NCBI GenBank assembly: GCA_050015455.1 | Contig: JBEKBJ010000002.1 | Span: 66,863 to 130,862, forward strand | Length of the DNA stretch: 64,000 nt | Source of the DNA: JAGDMS01 sp050015455 | Lineage (GTDB): Bacteria; Desulfobacterota; Binatia; HRBIN30 | Direction of reading: 5' to 3' | Part shown: in pieces, positions 45,885-54,465 of the stretch | How positions within the stretch are numbered: the stretch's first letter is position 1 | How the letters are laid out: each line of letters starts with the position of its first letter | Made by a program: the position numbers and the translations under genes | The notes under the pieces: generated by a model | What the model saw: only the letters and a program-made list of their open reading frames with translations | What the model was told of the DNA's origin: nothing | The model's database searches: none

Positions 45885-46237
45885 TCGTGGACGACGACCC
45901 GCACATCACAGAACTGATCTGTGTCAATCTGGATGCCGCCGGATACGACGTGGCGCGCGCGGCGAACGGACGGGAGGCCATGGAGCGCATCGACGCCGCG
46001 CGACCCCATCTGATCATCGTGGACGTCATGATGCCTGAAATGGACGGCTGGGAGCTTTGCAAGACCATCAAAGACGACCCGGAAATGGACGGCATTCGCA
46101 TCATCATGCTCACGGCGCGCGCCACGGATCGCGACAGACTGATCGGTCGCGGCATCTTCGGCGCGGACGAGTATGTCACCAAGCCGTTCGACGTCAGCGC
46201 CTTGATGGACCTCTGCGAGCGGCTCCTTCATGAGTGA
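45863..46237 (+). CDS. Single-domain response regulator
   Basis: A 124-residue CheY-like receiver: IVDDDPH pocket, phospho-accepting Asp in IVDVMMPEMDG, Thr in MLTARA, Lys in VTKPFDV. No output domain, so it must act by protein contact. Overlaps the kinase upstream and the Enzyme I gene downstream, suggesting it relays the kinase signal to, or from, the PTS protein. Confidence 0.9.
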   Translation: MAQKRIVIVDDDPHITELICVNLDAAGYDVARAANGREAMERIDAARPHLIIVDVMMPEMDGWELCKTIKDDPEMDGIRIIMLTARATDRDRLIGRGIFGADEYVTKPFDVSALMDLCERLLHE

Positions 46238-47981
46238 CCGTTCGGCCAAGAAACGCCTGGAGTTGGCCGGCGCGGCCATCGCGCCGGGGCTTGTCCTGGG
46301 CAAAGCCTACATGCTGCGGCAGATCAGCCTCGACGCGTTGGAAATGAGGCCTTTCCCGGTCGGCGACACGGCCCGGGAGATCGAGCGACTGGGCCGGGCA
46401 GTTGACCAGACGCTGGCGCAACTGCGGCAACTGCGGGCCAAGGTTGACACGAGTAATCGCCGGGACGTGGCCGACATCTTCGAGACCCAGCTGAGCCTAC
46501 TGGAGGACGTGGCGTTCCTGGAACGGATCAAGGGGGCCGTGCTCGCCCAAGCCGTCAACACGGAGCACCTGATCGCCATTGAGGTCCGGCGATTGGAGGC
46601 CACGTTCCACGGGATGAAGGACGATGTCCTGCGCAGCCGCTTCCTTGATATCCAGGATGTCTACCACCGGTTACTGCGCAACCTCCTCGAAATTGAACAT
46701 GTACGCACCAATCCGTTCCAGAAGCTGACGTCGCCAATCGTGCTGGTGGCGGACCGCATGTTGCCTTCGGATGTCGCGCTGCTGGAATTGACCAAGGTGC
46801 TGGGGATTGTGATCGAGGAAGGCAGCCGGGTTTCCCATGTAGCGATCATCGCCAAGTCGCTCGGCATCCCGGCGCTAACTGAAGTGGCGCATGCGACCGG
46901 GCTGATCCGCTCGGGTGACACGGTGTTGCTCAACGCCAACGCCGGCCAACTGCTGGTCCATCCCAACGAAGCCGACCTCGGTTGGTATGAGAAAGCGCGG
47001 CAGGCCCGCTCTTCCGCCACCCACTTCGTTGAGGAACCAGCGGGAGCGATCCTACCGTGCGAGACTGCCGACGGCGTCCCTGTGGCGCTGGAGGCGAATG
47101 TCGGTTCGGTCCGGGAGGCCGAGGAAGCTCTGGCGTGCGGTGCGGATGGCATCGGTCTGCTGCGCACCGAATTCTTCTACATGTCCTGCCGACAGATGCC
47201 GACTGCCGAAGAGGAGGCTCGTTTCTACCACGATGTGCTCGCCGCCATGCACAAACGTCCGGTGACCATCCGCCTTCTGGACTTGGGTGCCGACAAGGGC
47301 TTGCCCTACCTCCAATTGCCGCGGGAGGAGAACCCCCAACTGGGAGTTCGGGGAGTGCGGGTGCTGCTGCGCATGCCGGAACTGCTCCAACGCCACGTGT
47401 CGAGCGTCCTCCAGGCCAGCACCGCCGGACCAGTCCGCGTTCTCCTGCCGTTCGTGTCCACGTTGACCGATCTCGAGCGCATGCTGGATGTGATCCAAGC
47501 ATCATGTCGCAAGGAACGCATCGCCCGGGAGAGTTTCCAGGTGGGCCTGATGGTTGAAGTGCCGGCCGTCGCCCTGGGATTGAAGCCATTTCTGGATCGT
47601 GTGGATTTCCTCAGCATCGGGACCAACGACCTCGTTCAGTACATCTTCGCGGCCAGTCGCGAGGACAGCCATCTGGAGGAGTACTGCCTCGTGCATCACC
47701 CGGTCATTTTGGGATTGATCCGTGCCGTGGCGTTGGCTGCGCACGCCAAGAACAAGCCCGTTTCGGTTTGTGGTGAAATCGCTTCTGATCCGGCGCTAGC
47801 GCCCCTGCTCGTCGGATTGGGCGTCCGCTCGCTGTCCGTGCACTCGACCGCGCTAGGCCTCGTGAGGGAGAACATCCGGCGGTATTCCGATAAGGCGCTC
47901 GCGCGGGTCGCGCGACAGGCTCTGCGTGCCACAAGTGCCGCACAAGTCCTCACCTTGCTCGAGAAGACAAACGCTCGATAG
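46230..47981 (+). CDS. ptsI: PTS Enzyme I (phosphoenolpyruvate-protein phosphotransferase)
   Basis: A 583-residue Enzyme I with the complete set of motifs: phospho-His region GSRVSHVAIIAKSLGIPAL, PEP-binding GIGLLRTEFFYM and LLDLGADKGLPYL, NPQLGVRGVR, FLSIGTNDLVQY and the C-terminal catalytic Cys in SVCGEIASDP. It takes phosphate from PEP and normally passes it to HPr. No GAF domain is fused, so it is PtsI-like rather than PtsP, but no HPr or EII gene is nearby, which points to a regulatory rather than sugar-uptake use. Confidence 0.92.
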   Translation: MSDRSAKKRLELAGAAIAPGLVLGKAYMLRQISLDALEMRPFPVGDTAREIERLGRAVDQTLAQLRQLRAKVDTSNRRDVADIFETQLSLLEDVAFLERIKGAVLAQAVNTEHLIAIEVRRLEATFHGMKDDVLRSRFLDIQDVYHRLLRNLLEIEHVRTNPFQKLTSPIVLVADRMLPSDVALLELTKVLGIVIEEGSRVSHVAIIAKSLGIPALTEVAHATGLIRSGDTVLLNANAGQLLVHPNEADLGWYEKARQARSSATHFVEEPAGAILPCETADGVPVALEANVGSVREAEEALACGADGIGLLRTEFFYMSCRQMPTAEEEARFYHDVLAAMHKRPVTIRLLDLGADKGLPYLQLPREENPQLGVRGVRVLLRMPELLQRHVSSVLQASTAGPVRVLLPFVSTLTDLERMLDVIQASCRKERIARESFQVGLMVEVPAVALGLKPFLDRVDFLSIGTNDLVQYIFAASREDSHLEEYCLVHHPVILGLIRAVALAAHAKNKPVSVCGEIASDPALAPLLVGLGVRSLSVHSTALGLVRENIRRYSDKALARVARQALRATSAAQVLTLLEKTNAR

Positions 47982-48156
47982 AAGCGGCAAGGATTGTGTT
48001 AGGAACAGATCTATCGCCTCCGCCGGCTCGGCTGCGATCTGTTATCGGGTAACCGAGCGTAACTTCAGCGGCTCGACGTTCTACAAAGGCTGGTCAGAGA
48101 GCGCTTCGCTCACATGAGTATTCCCACTGCTTTTTCCTGACGTCTCCCGGCATGGC
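47982..48156. other. Region after ptsI with a possible terminator
   Basis: An 8-bp inverted repeat (AACAGATC at 48004, GATCTGTT at 48036) follows ptsI; otherwise nothing is seen. Confidence 0.35.
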
Positions 48157-48330
48157 TCAGGTGAAATGGGCGTTTGCCTTCACTCTTTCAGGTGCTTTTC
48201 TTATGACTCGGGTCAGTTCAGCCAAGTCCACGGGCTTGGCCAGGTAGTTCAGTCCGCCGATGCGGGCCTCGTGCCCATGATGATTTCTTATGCGACGCAC
48301 CACGTCCCGGTGTAAGGGTCCAAACAGGGT
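48157..48330 (-). pseudogene. Response-regulator receiver remnant
   Basis: A minus-strand frame ending at 48157 reads ARIGGLNYLAKPVDLAELTR then VIRKAPERVKA, the C-terminal part of a receiver domain with its conserved Lys (AKP). Upstream it becomes unrecognisable (HRDVVRRIRNHHGHE), and no phospho-accepting Asp or start is found. Remnant after the efflux operon. Confidence 0.5.
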
Positions 48331-48351
48331 CTGCGGCGTTAGCGCGAGGTT

Positions 48352-49848
48352 TCATTTCTCACGCGCTTCCCACCAGCCGCCGCCCAAGGCGACAAACAAT
48401 TGTGTGGTATCCAGATAGCGTTGTCCCTGGGCATGCGCGTATCCCAGCCGCGCTTGCTGGTAGGCACGCTCGGCCGTCAGGAGCGAGAGGAGGTCCGCCT
48501 TGCCGGCCTCATACATCAGCCGCTCGAGCGCGAGCGAGGCACTCGAAGTGTCGAGCGCACTCCGTTCCGAGTTGACGAGTTCGGAGTCGTACTGCAGAGC
48601 GCGCAAGCTGTCGGCAACCTGGCCGAACGCTTGAAGCACAGTCTGTTGATACGTGGCAAGCGACGCCTGGAAGGCGTCGATCGCCGCTTGCCGTTGCGCC
48701 TCGAGGGCGCCGCCGTGAAAGATTGGCGCACTCAGCCCTGATGCCAAACTCCAAATCAGGCTGGATCCCTGGAACAGGGTATTCGCCGACAAGGACTCCA
48801 AGCCCGCCGATGCCGACAGCGTGATGGACGGGTACATTTGAGCGACCGTGACGCCAACTTCAGCGCTGGCGGCATGGAGCTGGGCCTCGGCAGCAAGGAT
48901 ATCGGGGCGCTGGCGTGCCAGCTCTGAGGGAAGACTGATGGGCAGCTCGTCGGGAAGCTTGAATTCCGTCAACTCGAAGTCGGGGGGCGACCACGTTGGC
49001 GTATTGGTCGGCGTCCACTCGTCGGGGAACTGCCCCACGAGCACCGATAAGGCATGACGCGCCACGCTCAACTGCTGGCGCAGCGGCGGGAGCAGCGTCC
49101 GATCGTTGGCCAGCTGGCTCTGGGCCGTCAGGATGTCGCTTTGTGCGGCCTTCCCCGCTTCATAGGTTTGACGGACGAGGTCGAGGTCGCGCGTGTCTTG
49201 AGCGATGATGTCCTCGGCCGCACTCAACTGCATCCGGGCCGACGCGATGTTGATTGCTTGGGAGACAGCATTCCCCGTCAGCGTGAGATAGGCTGCGGCA
49301 AGCTGGTAACCTTGATTTTCTGCCAAGGCTTCTTGTTGTTCGACGTGTCGCCGCGTCCCGCCGAAAACGTCGGGCGCGTAGCTCACGGTTGGCCCCAGCG
49401 AATACAGGTTGAAGGGTGGCGATCCGCTACTATTCGCGACTCCGTTTGTCTGCTGACGCTGGACATTGGCTGCCAAGTCGAGCTGCGGATAGAATGCGCC
49501 GCGTGCTTGCAGTACCACCTGCTGGGCTTGGGCGAGCGTCGCCTTGGCTGCCGCCAGCGTACGATTCCCGGCAATCGCCTGCTCTATGACTTGGTTGAGG
49601 ACCGGTGACTCAAACAGCGCCCACCATTCGGCCGAGATGGCCTGTCCGGTTACCAAGTGTTGCTCCGGCTCTCCATTGCCGGGCGTTAAGACGCCCGGCA
49701 ACGCGGCTGACGTGTAGTCTTTGACCTCGGGTGGGCTCGGCTGCACGAAGTCTGGACCCACGGCGCAACCTGCGAGCAGAAGTGTCAAACAGGCCAATCG
49801 AGTGATGTGGCAGTAGCGGGCGAGGAGCCTATCTCTTGATGTGGCCAT
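48352..49848 (-). CDS. Outer-membrane efflux lipoprotein (NodT/TolC family)
   Basis: A 498-residue outer-membrane factor. Lipobox LLLAGC (residues 23-28) after a signal, then the repeated TolC architecture: WWALFESPVLNQVIEQAIAG, YPQLDLAANVQRQ, GLSAPIFHGGALEAQRQ and paired helices. It forms the outer-membrane and periplasmic channel of a tripartite pump. Third gene of the macA-macB-tolC-type operon (16 nt after macB). It lacks codons between its stop and the receiver remnant that would suggest anything further in the unit. Confidence 0.92.
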   Translation of the reverse strand: MATSRDRLLARYCHITRLACLTLLLAGCAVGPDFVQPSPPEVKDYTSAALPGVLTPGNGEPEQHLVTGQAISAEWWALFESPVLNQVIEQAIAGNRTLAAAKATLAQAQQVVLQARGAFYPQLDLAANVQRQQTNGVANSSGSPPFNLYSLGPTVSYAPDVFGGTRRHVEQQEALAENQGYQLAAAYLTLTGNAVSQAINIASARMQLSAAEDIIAQDTRDLDLVRQTYEAGKAAQSDILTAQSQLANDRTLLPPLRQQLSVARHALSVLVGQFPDEWTPTNTPTWSPPDFELTEFKLPDELPISLPSELARQRPDILAAEAQLHAASAEVGVTVAQMYPSITLSASAGLESLSANTLFQGSSLIWSLASGLSAPIFHGGALEAQRQAAIDAFQASLATYQQTVLQAFGQVADSLRALQYDSELVNSERSALDTSSASLALERLMYEAGKADLLSLLTAERAYQQARLGYAHAQGQRYLDTTQLFVALGGGWWEAREK

Positions 49849-49863
49849 CGGTCCCTGGCGAAT

Positions 49864-51957
49864 CTACTCGAAACGGAGGGCTTCAATCGGGTTGAGGAGA
49901 GAGGCCCGACGGGCGGGGTAGTAGCCGAAGAAGACCCCGACGACCGCGGAGAACAGGAAGGCCCCAACCATGGCAACTGGCGAGAGCAGTGTGGGCCATT
50001 GGGCGACCGAGGAAATGATCCAAGAAACGATACCGCCGGTGACAACACCGACGCTGCCACCGATCGCACTCAGCAACACCGCTTCGACCAGGAACTGCAG
50101 CAACACATGGATTCGACGTGCGCCAATGGCCATGCGGATCCCGATCTCGCGCGTGCGCTCGGTCACCGAGACGAGCAGGATGTTCATGATTCCAATCCCA
50201 CCGACCAAGAGCGAAATCGAGGCGACCGAAGCCAGCAGCAGCGCCATGATTTGGCTGCTGCTCTCGGCGGCCTGGGTGATGTCGCTGATATTGCGCACGC
50301 CGAAGTCGTCCGGCTGTCCCGCTGGGATGCGATGGCGTTCTTCGAGCGTACGCGTGACTTGCGTCAGCGCGATCGGCACCATCTCCGTACTCGCTGCCTG
50401 CACATAAATCGTGTTGACGTACCCGGTCAGCTTCTGCTGGATGCCGAAAGGGTTGGGCGGCGGCGGAAAGATGACTGTTCCCGGAGTCGGCTGCGTCGTC
50501 GGTGCGGAGACCCCGAGCACCTTCCGCTCAGCGGTCGTGAAGGGCATGAGCACCACGTCGTCCTGGTCTTGTCCAAAACCCGACTGGCCCTTGGCATCGA
50601 GAACGCCGATCACTTCCATGGGCACGTTCTTGATGAAGATGGTGGCGCCGATCGGGTTGGCCTGGTCGCCGAACAGATTGTTGAGCGCGGTCTGCCCGAG
50701 CAGGCACACGCGGCTGGCGTTGAGCTGGTCCTCCTCGCTCATAGCTCGTCCGTCCACGACCTTCCAGTTCCGCACGGCGAAGTAGCTGGGCGTGACGCCT
50801 TGAATGCTGGTGCCCCAGTTCTGATTGCCGTACTGAACCTGAGCGACCTGACGGTTTTGATACGCGATTTCGGCAACCGCCGAGTCCTCCTTCTTGATCG
50901 CTTCCGCGTCGCTTACTCTGAGGGTGGAGGCGCTCCCGTAGCCGCCGCGCACTCCACTGCTCGTTGTGGCGCCGGGAAGCACAATCAGAAGATTCGTCCC
51001 GAGGCTTTCGATCTGAGCTTCGACCGCCGCATTGGCTCCTTGGCCGACTGCCACCATCGCGATCAAAGCGGCGACGCCGATGAAAACGCCGAGCATCGTC
51101 AACGCAGAGCGCATTTTGTTGCGCACGAGTGCGCGCCCGGCCGCTAAAAGTGCCATGCGGGTGAACAGCCAGACGCCACCGAAACCCTGCGAGGCCGTGA
51201 GTTCGGACAGCGCAGCAATCTGCCCCGTGACCTGAGGCTCGGTGGGCGATACCAGCCGTGCTTCCTGTGCCGCGTGGTGCTTATCGGAGACAATGGCGCC
51301 GTCGCGCATGCTGATCACACGGTCGGCAAAGGCGGCCATGTCGGGCTCATGCGTCACCAGCACCACAGTCAGACCGTGCGAACGGTTGAAGGCCTGAATG
51401 GTCGCCATGATATCCTCGGCCGTCTTTGAATCGAGATTCCCGGTGGGCTCGTCCGCGAGCAGGATTGACGGATCGTTGATCAGGGCTCGGGCGATCGCGA
51501 CGCGTTGTTGTTGGCCGCCCGAGAGTTGGCTCGGATAGCTCTGCTCCCGGCCGGCGAGGCCGAGCGCGGCAAGTGCGTCGCGCACGCGCAGGGCACTATC
51601 GGACATCCGCCCGGAGTAGAACAGCGGCAAAGCGACGTTCTCGGCGGCGCTGGTGCGCGCCAGTAGATTGAACATTTGAAACACGAAACCAATTCGTAAG
51701 CTGCGAATGTGGGCGAGTGATGGCTCGTCGAGGGCGGCAATCTCGACGCCTTCGAGGAAGTACTGACCACTCGTAGGCCGGTCGAGGCAACCGAGAATGT
51801 TCATGAGAGTGGATTTGCCCGAACCTGAGGCTCCCATGATCGCGACGAACTCGCCGCGCTCGATCGTTAGGCTCACTCCGACGAGAGCGTGAACCTCCAC
51901 GTCGCCAAGCTGGTAGGTCTTGACGACGTCACGGATCTCGATGACGGGCGCGGACAA
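49864..51957 (-). CDS. macB: MacB-type ABC transporter, fused ATPase-permease
   Basis: A 697-residue protein. ATPase domain: Walker A GASGSGKST, Q-loop QMFNLL, signature LSGGQQQRVAIARAL, Walker B ILLADEPTGN and the switch His VTHEPDMA. From about residue 300 come one membrane helix, a large periplasmic domain and three more helices (ending PARRASLLNPIEALRFE, the FtsX-like end). MacB drives export through a TolC channel by mechanotransmission. The start is a TTG at 51957 with AGGAGG eight bases upstream; longer starts overlap macA out of register. Confidence 0.93.
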   Translation of the reverse strand: MSAPVIEIRDVVKTYQLGDVEVHALVGVSLTIERGEFVAIMGASGSGKSTLMNILGCLDRPTSGQYFLEGVEIAALDEPSLAHIRSLRIGFVFQMFNLLARTSAAENVALPLFYSGRMSDSALRVRDALAALGLAGREQSYPSQLSGGQQQRVAIARALINDPSILLADEPTGNLDSKTAEDIMATIQAFNRSHGLTVVLVTHEPDMAAFADRVISMRDGAIVSDKHHAAQEARLVSPTEPQVTGQIAALSELTASQGFGGVWLFTRMALLAAGRALVRNKMRSALTMLGVFIGVAALIAMVAVGQGANAAVEAQIESLGTNLLIVLPGATTSSGVRGGYGSASTLRVSDAEAIKKEDSAVAEIAYQNRQVAQVQYGNQNWGTSIQGVTPSYFAVRNWKVVDGRAMSEEDQLNASRVCLLGQTALNNLFGDQANPIGATIFIKNVPMEVIGVLDAKGQSGFGQDQDDVVLMPFTTAERKVLGVSAPTTQPTPGTVIFPPPPNPFGIQQKLTGYVNTIYVQAASTEMVPIALTQVTRTLEERHRIPAGQPDDFGVRNISDITQAAESSSQIMALLLASVASISLLVGGIGIMNILLVSVTERTREIGIRMAIGARRIHVLLQFLVEAVLLSAIGGSVGVVTGGIVSWIISSVAQWPTLLSPVAMVGAFLFSAVVGVFFGYYPARRASLLNPIEALRFE

Positions 51958-51973
51958 GCAACAAGCCTCCTCG

Positions 51974-53245
51974 TCAGAAGCGGAGCGGCGAGCGTGGGGG
52001 GGGCGATCCGCCAGTTTTCTTCTCGCCGGACCTGATCTCGTTGACGACCACTTGGTCGCCGGCTTTGAGATCGCCACTGGTGATTTCCACGAAAGTGCTG
52101 TCACTTAACCCAGCCGTGACCGGAATTGGCTCCGGCTGGCCTGAGCGTAGCACCCAAACTCGCGTTTCCGCGGCTCGTTTGTGCTGATGCGTTCCCTCTC
52201 CGGCTTGCTTATGCTCGTTCGTTCCCTCGGTTGGTCGTTCAGGCTCAGTTGTTTCCTCTGACGCTTCCGCGTGGCCAAGCCCTTTCGGTGAAAACCTCAG
52301 AGCTGGCAGGGGCACGCGTAGGACGTCCTTGCGTTCGTCGGTGATGATGCGTGTATTCGCCGTCATGCCCGGTAGCAGCTGGAGGTCCGGATTGTCGACA
52401 CTCACGACGACATCGTAGGTGACGACGTTTTGGACCGTGATCGGTGCCTGACGCCGCTGCCTCACTTGCCCCCAGAAGATCTTGTTGGGGTAAGACTCAA
52501 CGGTGAAGGACGCTTTCTGACCGTCCTTCGTTGCGCCCACATCAGACTCGCTGACGTTTGTATCGACCTGCATCTTCGTCAAGTCTTTGGCAATCAGAAA
52601 CAAGGTTGGGGTCTGAAAACTTGCGGCCACGGTCTGACCGACATCGATACTTCGCGAGACCACAACACCATCGACGGGTGAGATGATGTTGGTGTAATCA
52701 AGATTCACCTGGGCCGCAGCCAATTCCGCCTGGCGCTGTTGGATCGTCGCCTCGTCGAGACCAACCTGAGCGATGTTTTGGTCCAAGTTGCTCTTGTCGG
52801 TATCCACCGTTTCCTGGGAGACGCCACCGTGCTTCAAGAGCTTGAGATCGCGGGCGTAAACGATTTTGGAGAAGACGACGGTTGCCTCATCCTTGCGCAG
52901 TTGCGCACGGGCGCTCGCCAGGTTGGCGACGTTCTGATCCACCACCACTTGATACGGTCGGGGGTCGATCTTGGCGCACAGCTGCCCCGCCTTCACCGGG
53001 GTATTGTAGTCACATTTGAGAGCTTGGATGACCCCAGACACGTAGGTTCCGACCTGCACGGTGACGACGGGGTTGACCGCGCCCGTCGTGATGACGGAGC
53101 GCACGACGTCGCCTCGGGTCACAGCTGCGGTCACGAATTGCGGCGCCTCTGGCCGTAAATACCACCACAGGTACCCCACCCCGCCCACGGCGAGGGCCAG
53201 CGCCAGCAGCCATCGTATACTCCAACGAATCAAATTCTTTGGCAT
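51974..53245 (-). CDS. macA: MacA-type periplasmic adaptor (HlyD family)
   Basis: A 423-residue membrane-fusion protein: N-terminal anchor (WLLALALAVGGVGYLWWYL), then biotinyl-lipoyl-like and hairpin segments (GTYVSGVIQALKCDYNTPV, LDYTNIISPVDGVVVSRSI) and a beta-barrel. Odd: before the last domain is a charged insertion of about 35 residues made of degenerate ten-residue units (EETTEPERPT, EGTNEHKQAG, EGTHQHKRAA). The start is the ATG at 53245 (PKNLIRW). First gene of the efflux operon, 16 nt before macB. Confidence 0.9.
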   Translation of the reverse strand: MPKNLIRWSIRWLLALALAVGGVGYLWWYLRPEAPQFVTAAVTRGDVVRSVITTGAVNPVVTVQVGTYVSGVIQALKCDYNTPVKAGQLCAKIDPRPYQVVVDQNVANLASARAQLRKDEATVVFSKIVYARDLKLLKHGGVSQETVDTDKSNLDQNIAQVGLDEATIQQRQAELAAAQVNLDYTNIISPVDGVVVSRSIDVGQTVAASFQTPTLFLIAKDLTKMQVDTNVSESDVGATKDGQKASFTVESYPNKIFWGQVRQRRQAPITVQNVVTYDVVVSVDNPDLQLLPGMTANTRIITDERKDVLRVPLPALRFSPKGLGHAEASEETTEPERPTEGTNEHKQAGEGTHQHKRAAETRVWVLRSGQPEPIPVTAGLSDSTFVEITSGDLKAGDQVVVNEIRSGEKKTGGSPPPRSPLRF

Positions 53246-53728
53246 GTCACGCCATGGTTTCTGTAAGGTCAGTTCGCCGCGAATGATTTGTAGCAGATTT
53301 GGCGCCATTTGGCGCAATGACTAGGGGCCCCCGGGTTGATGACGATAAGCCCCCCAAAATTCAGGTCCTCGGCCCGACAGCGAATGGACGAACGAGGGCC
53401 ATCATTGGTTGACACAATTAGATGACGACGGAAGCCTTCGCAACGGAAATGATCTTGGCGCAAGCACCGCTGCCGATGTAACAGGGCTAGCATCCTTCTC
53501 GGGTGCGGCGTTGTCCGCGTTTGGGATTGTGGGGGCGATGTCGTCGTCCGACGCATTTTTCAAACACCCCGCGACGCCAACGCCTCCTTGGACCCAGACG
53601 CCGAGTCAGACGCCCACCAGCACACCGACGGTAACACCAACGGCGATTGAGCTGGCACCTCAGTTGATTCTCGCCCTGCGACGCAGCCGGGATCGCCGTG
53701 TCAGCTCGGCGAGGCTCACGCCGACTGT
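53246..53728. other. Intergenic region with a Thr-Pro-coding remnant
   Basis: No intact gene. At 53567-53650 on the plus strand one frame reads a Thr-Pro stretch (TPTPPWTQTPSQTPTSTPT), similar in style to the stalk of the giant cytochrome; it looks like a leftover of a secreted protein. Confidence 0.35.
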
Positions 53729-53757
53729 GGTCAACCGACGATGCGGGTCACTCGTCA
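53729..53757 (+). promoter_or_regulatory. ECF-type promoter-like site before sigma remnant and acidic peptide B
   Basis: Plus strand GGTCAAC, 17 nt, CGTCAG. Same layout as the other five sites, with CGTC in place of CGTT. It lies 265 nt before the acidic peptide gene, so its target is less certain. Confidence 0.5.
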
Positions 53758-53807
53758 GTGTTGGTAGACGCCGGGGAGGACCATTACCTGAACTTGGTGG
53801 GAAATTC

Positions 53808-53890
53808 CGCTGCGGTACAACCAACTCTACGAGTTCTCCGTGAGCGCGTCTTGCGCCTGCGTCGGCTTTTGCTATCCAATAGGGACGAGG
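53808..53890 (+). pseudogene. Remnant of an ECF sigma factor gene (region 2)
   Basis: DNA here aligns with the region-2 coding sequence of both sigma genes: TACAACCAACTCTACGAG matches the YNELY codons, and the following bases encode RVLRLRRLLLSNRDEA against RVLRLCRLLLSDADEA. The two parts are in different frames and the rest of the gene is missing. Orientation is opposite to the intact copies. Confidence 0.6.
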
Positions 53891-54017
53891 CATGGGATTC
53901 TGGTGAAAGGGTTCTCCGATGGCCGTACTCACTCGAGCGAGCCGGTCTCGTCCGTGCTCTAGGTGATTACCAACGAACCGCCCTGCTCCTAAACTTGGGC
54001 GGCAGAGGAGAGAGAAG

Positions 54018-54179
54018 ATGAAGCGAATCGCAACCGTGATGATCATTGCCCTGCTGGCGTTCGGCAGATTGTCCACATTGAGCAGCCACTGGCGGCAGCT
54101 GGTGTCGGATCAAGCTGGCGATAGTGGAGACGACAGTGGCGACGACAGCGGCGACGATAGCGGCGACGACTCCGAGTGA
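54018..54179 (+). CDS. Small secreted Asp-rich peptide (locus B)
   Basis: A 53-residue product with signal TVMIIALLAFGRL, then STLSSHWRQLVSDQAGD and four GDDSGDD-type repeats ending DDSE. GAGGAGAGAG precedes the ATG, as in the locus A copy at 43743. The acidic tail is built from a 12-nt repeat (GGCGACGACAGC), so its length could vary. The likely promoter is the site at 53729, although a decayed sigma fragment lies between. No known family recognised. Confidence 0.65.
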   Translation: MKRIATVMIIALLAFGRLSTLSSHWRQLVSDQAGDSGDDSGDDSGDDSGDDSE

Positions 54180-54273
54180 CGCTGCGTGACGTCTGATCCA
54201 GTCGCTCTGTCAATCCAAGGAGGCGTGGAGGACATTGGGAGAATCCGAGAATGCCTAGGATCTGATTGCCGGG

Positions 54274-54465
54274 TTGGATGGGCACGGGCAGCTCTTGTAT
54301 GTCAGCCCCAGCTACAGGGATGTCCTGGGATACGATCCGAGCGAGCTTTGGGGCACCCTTTGCCTTGATCTCGTCCACCCGGATGACCGAAGCGTTGTCG
54401 CGGTGACAGTGCTCAGTGCTGCCGACGGTGACCCTGTTGCGCTTGCGGCGGTTCGTTGGGGTTGA
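54274..54465 (+). pseudogene. PAS-domain fragment
   Basis: A frame reads DGHGQLLYVSPSYRDVLGYD then PSELWGTLCLDLVHPDDRSV, the core of a PAS domain (residues of the FAD/heme-pocket type). It has no start, no downstream kinase, and its end overlaps the HEAT gene on the other strand. A stray sensor fragment. Confidence 0.55.
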
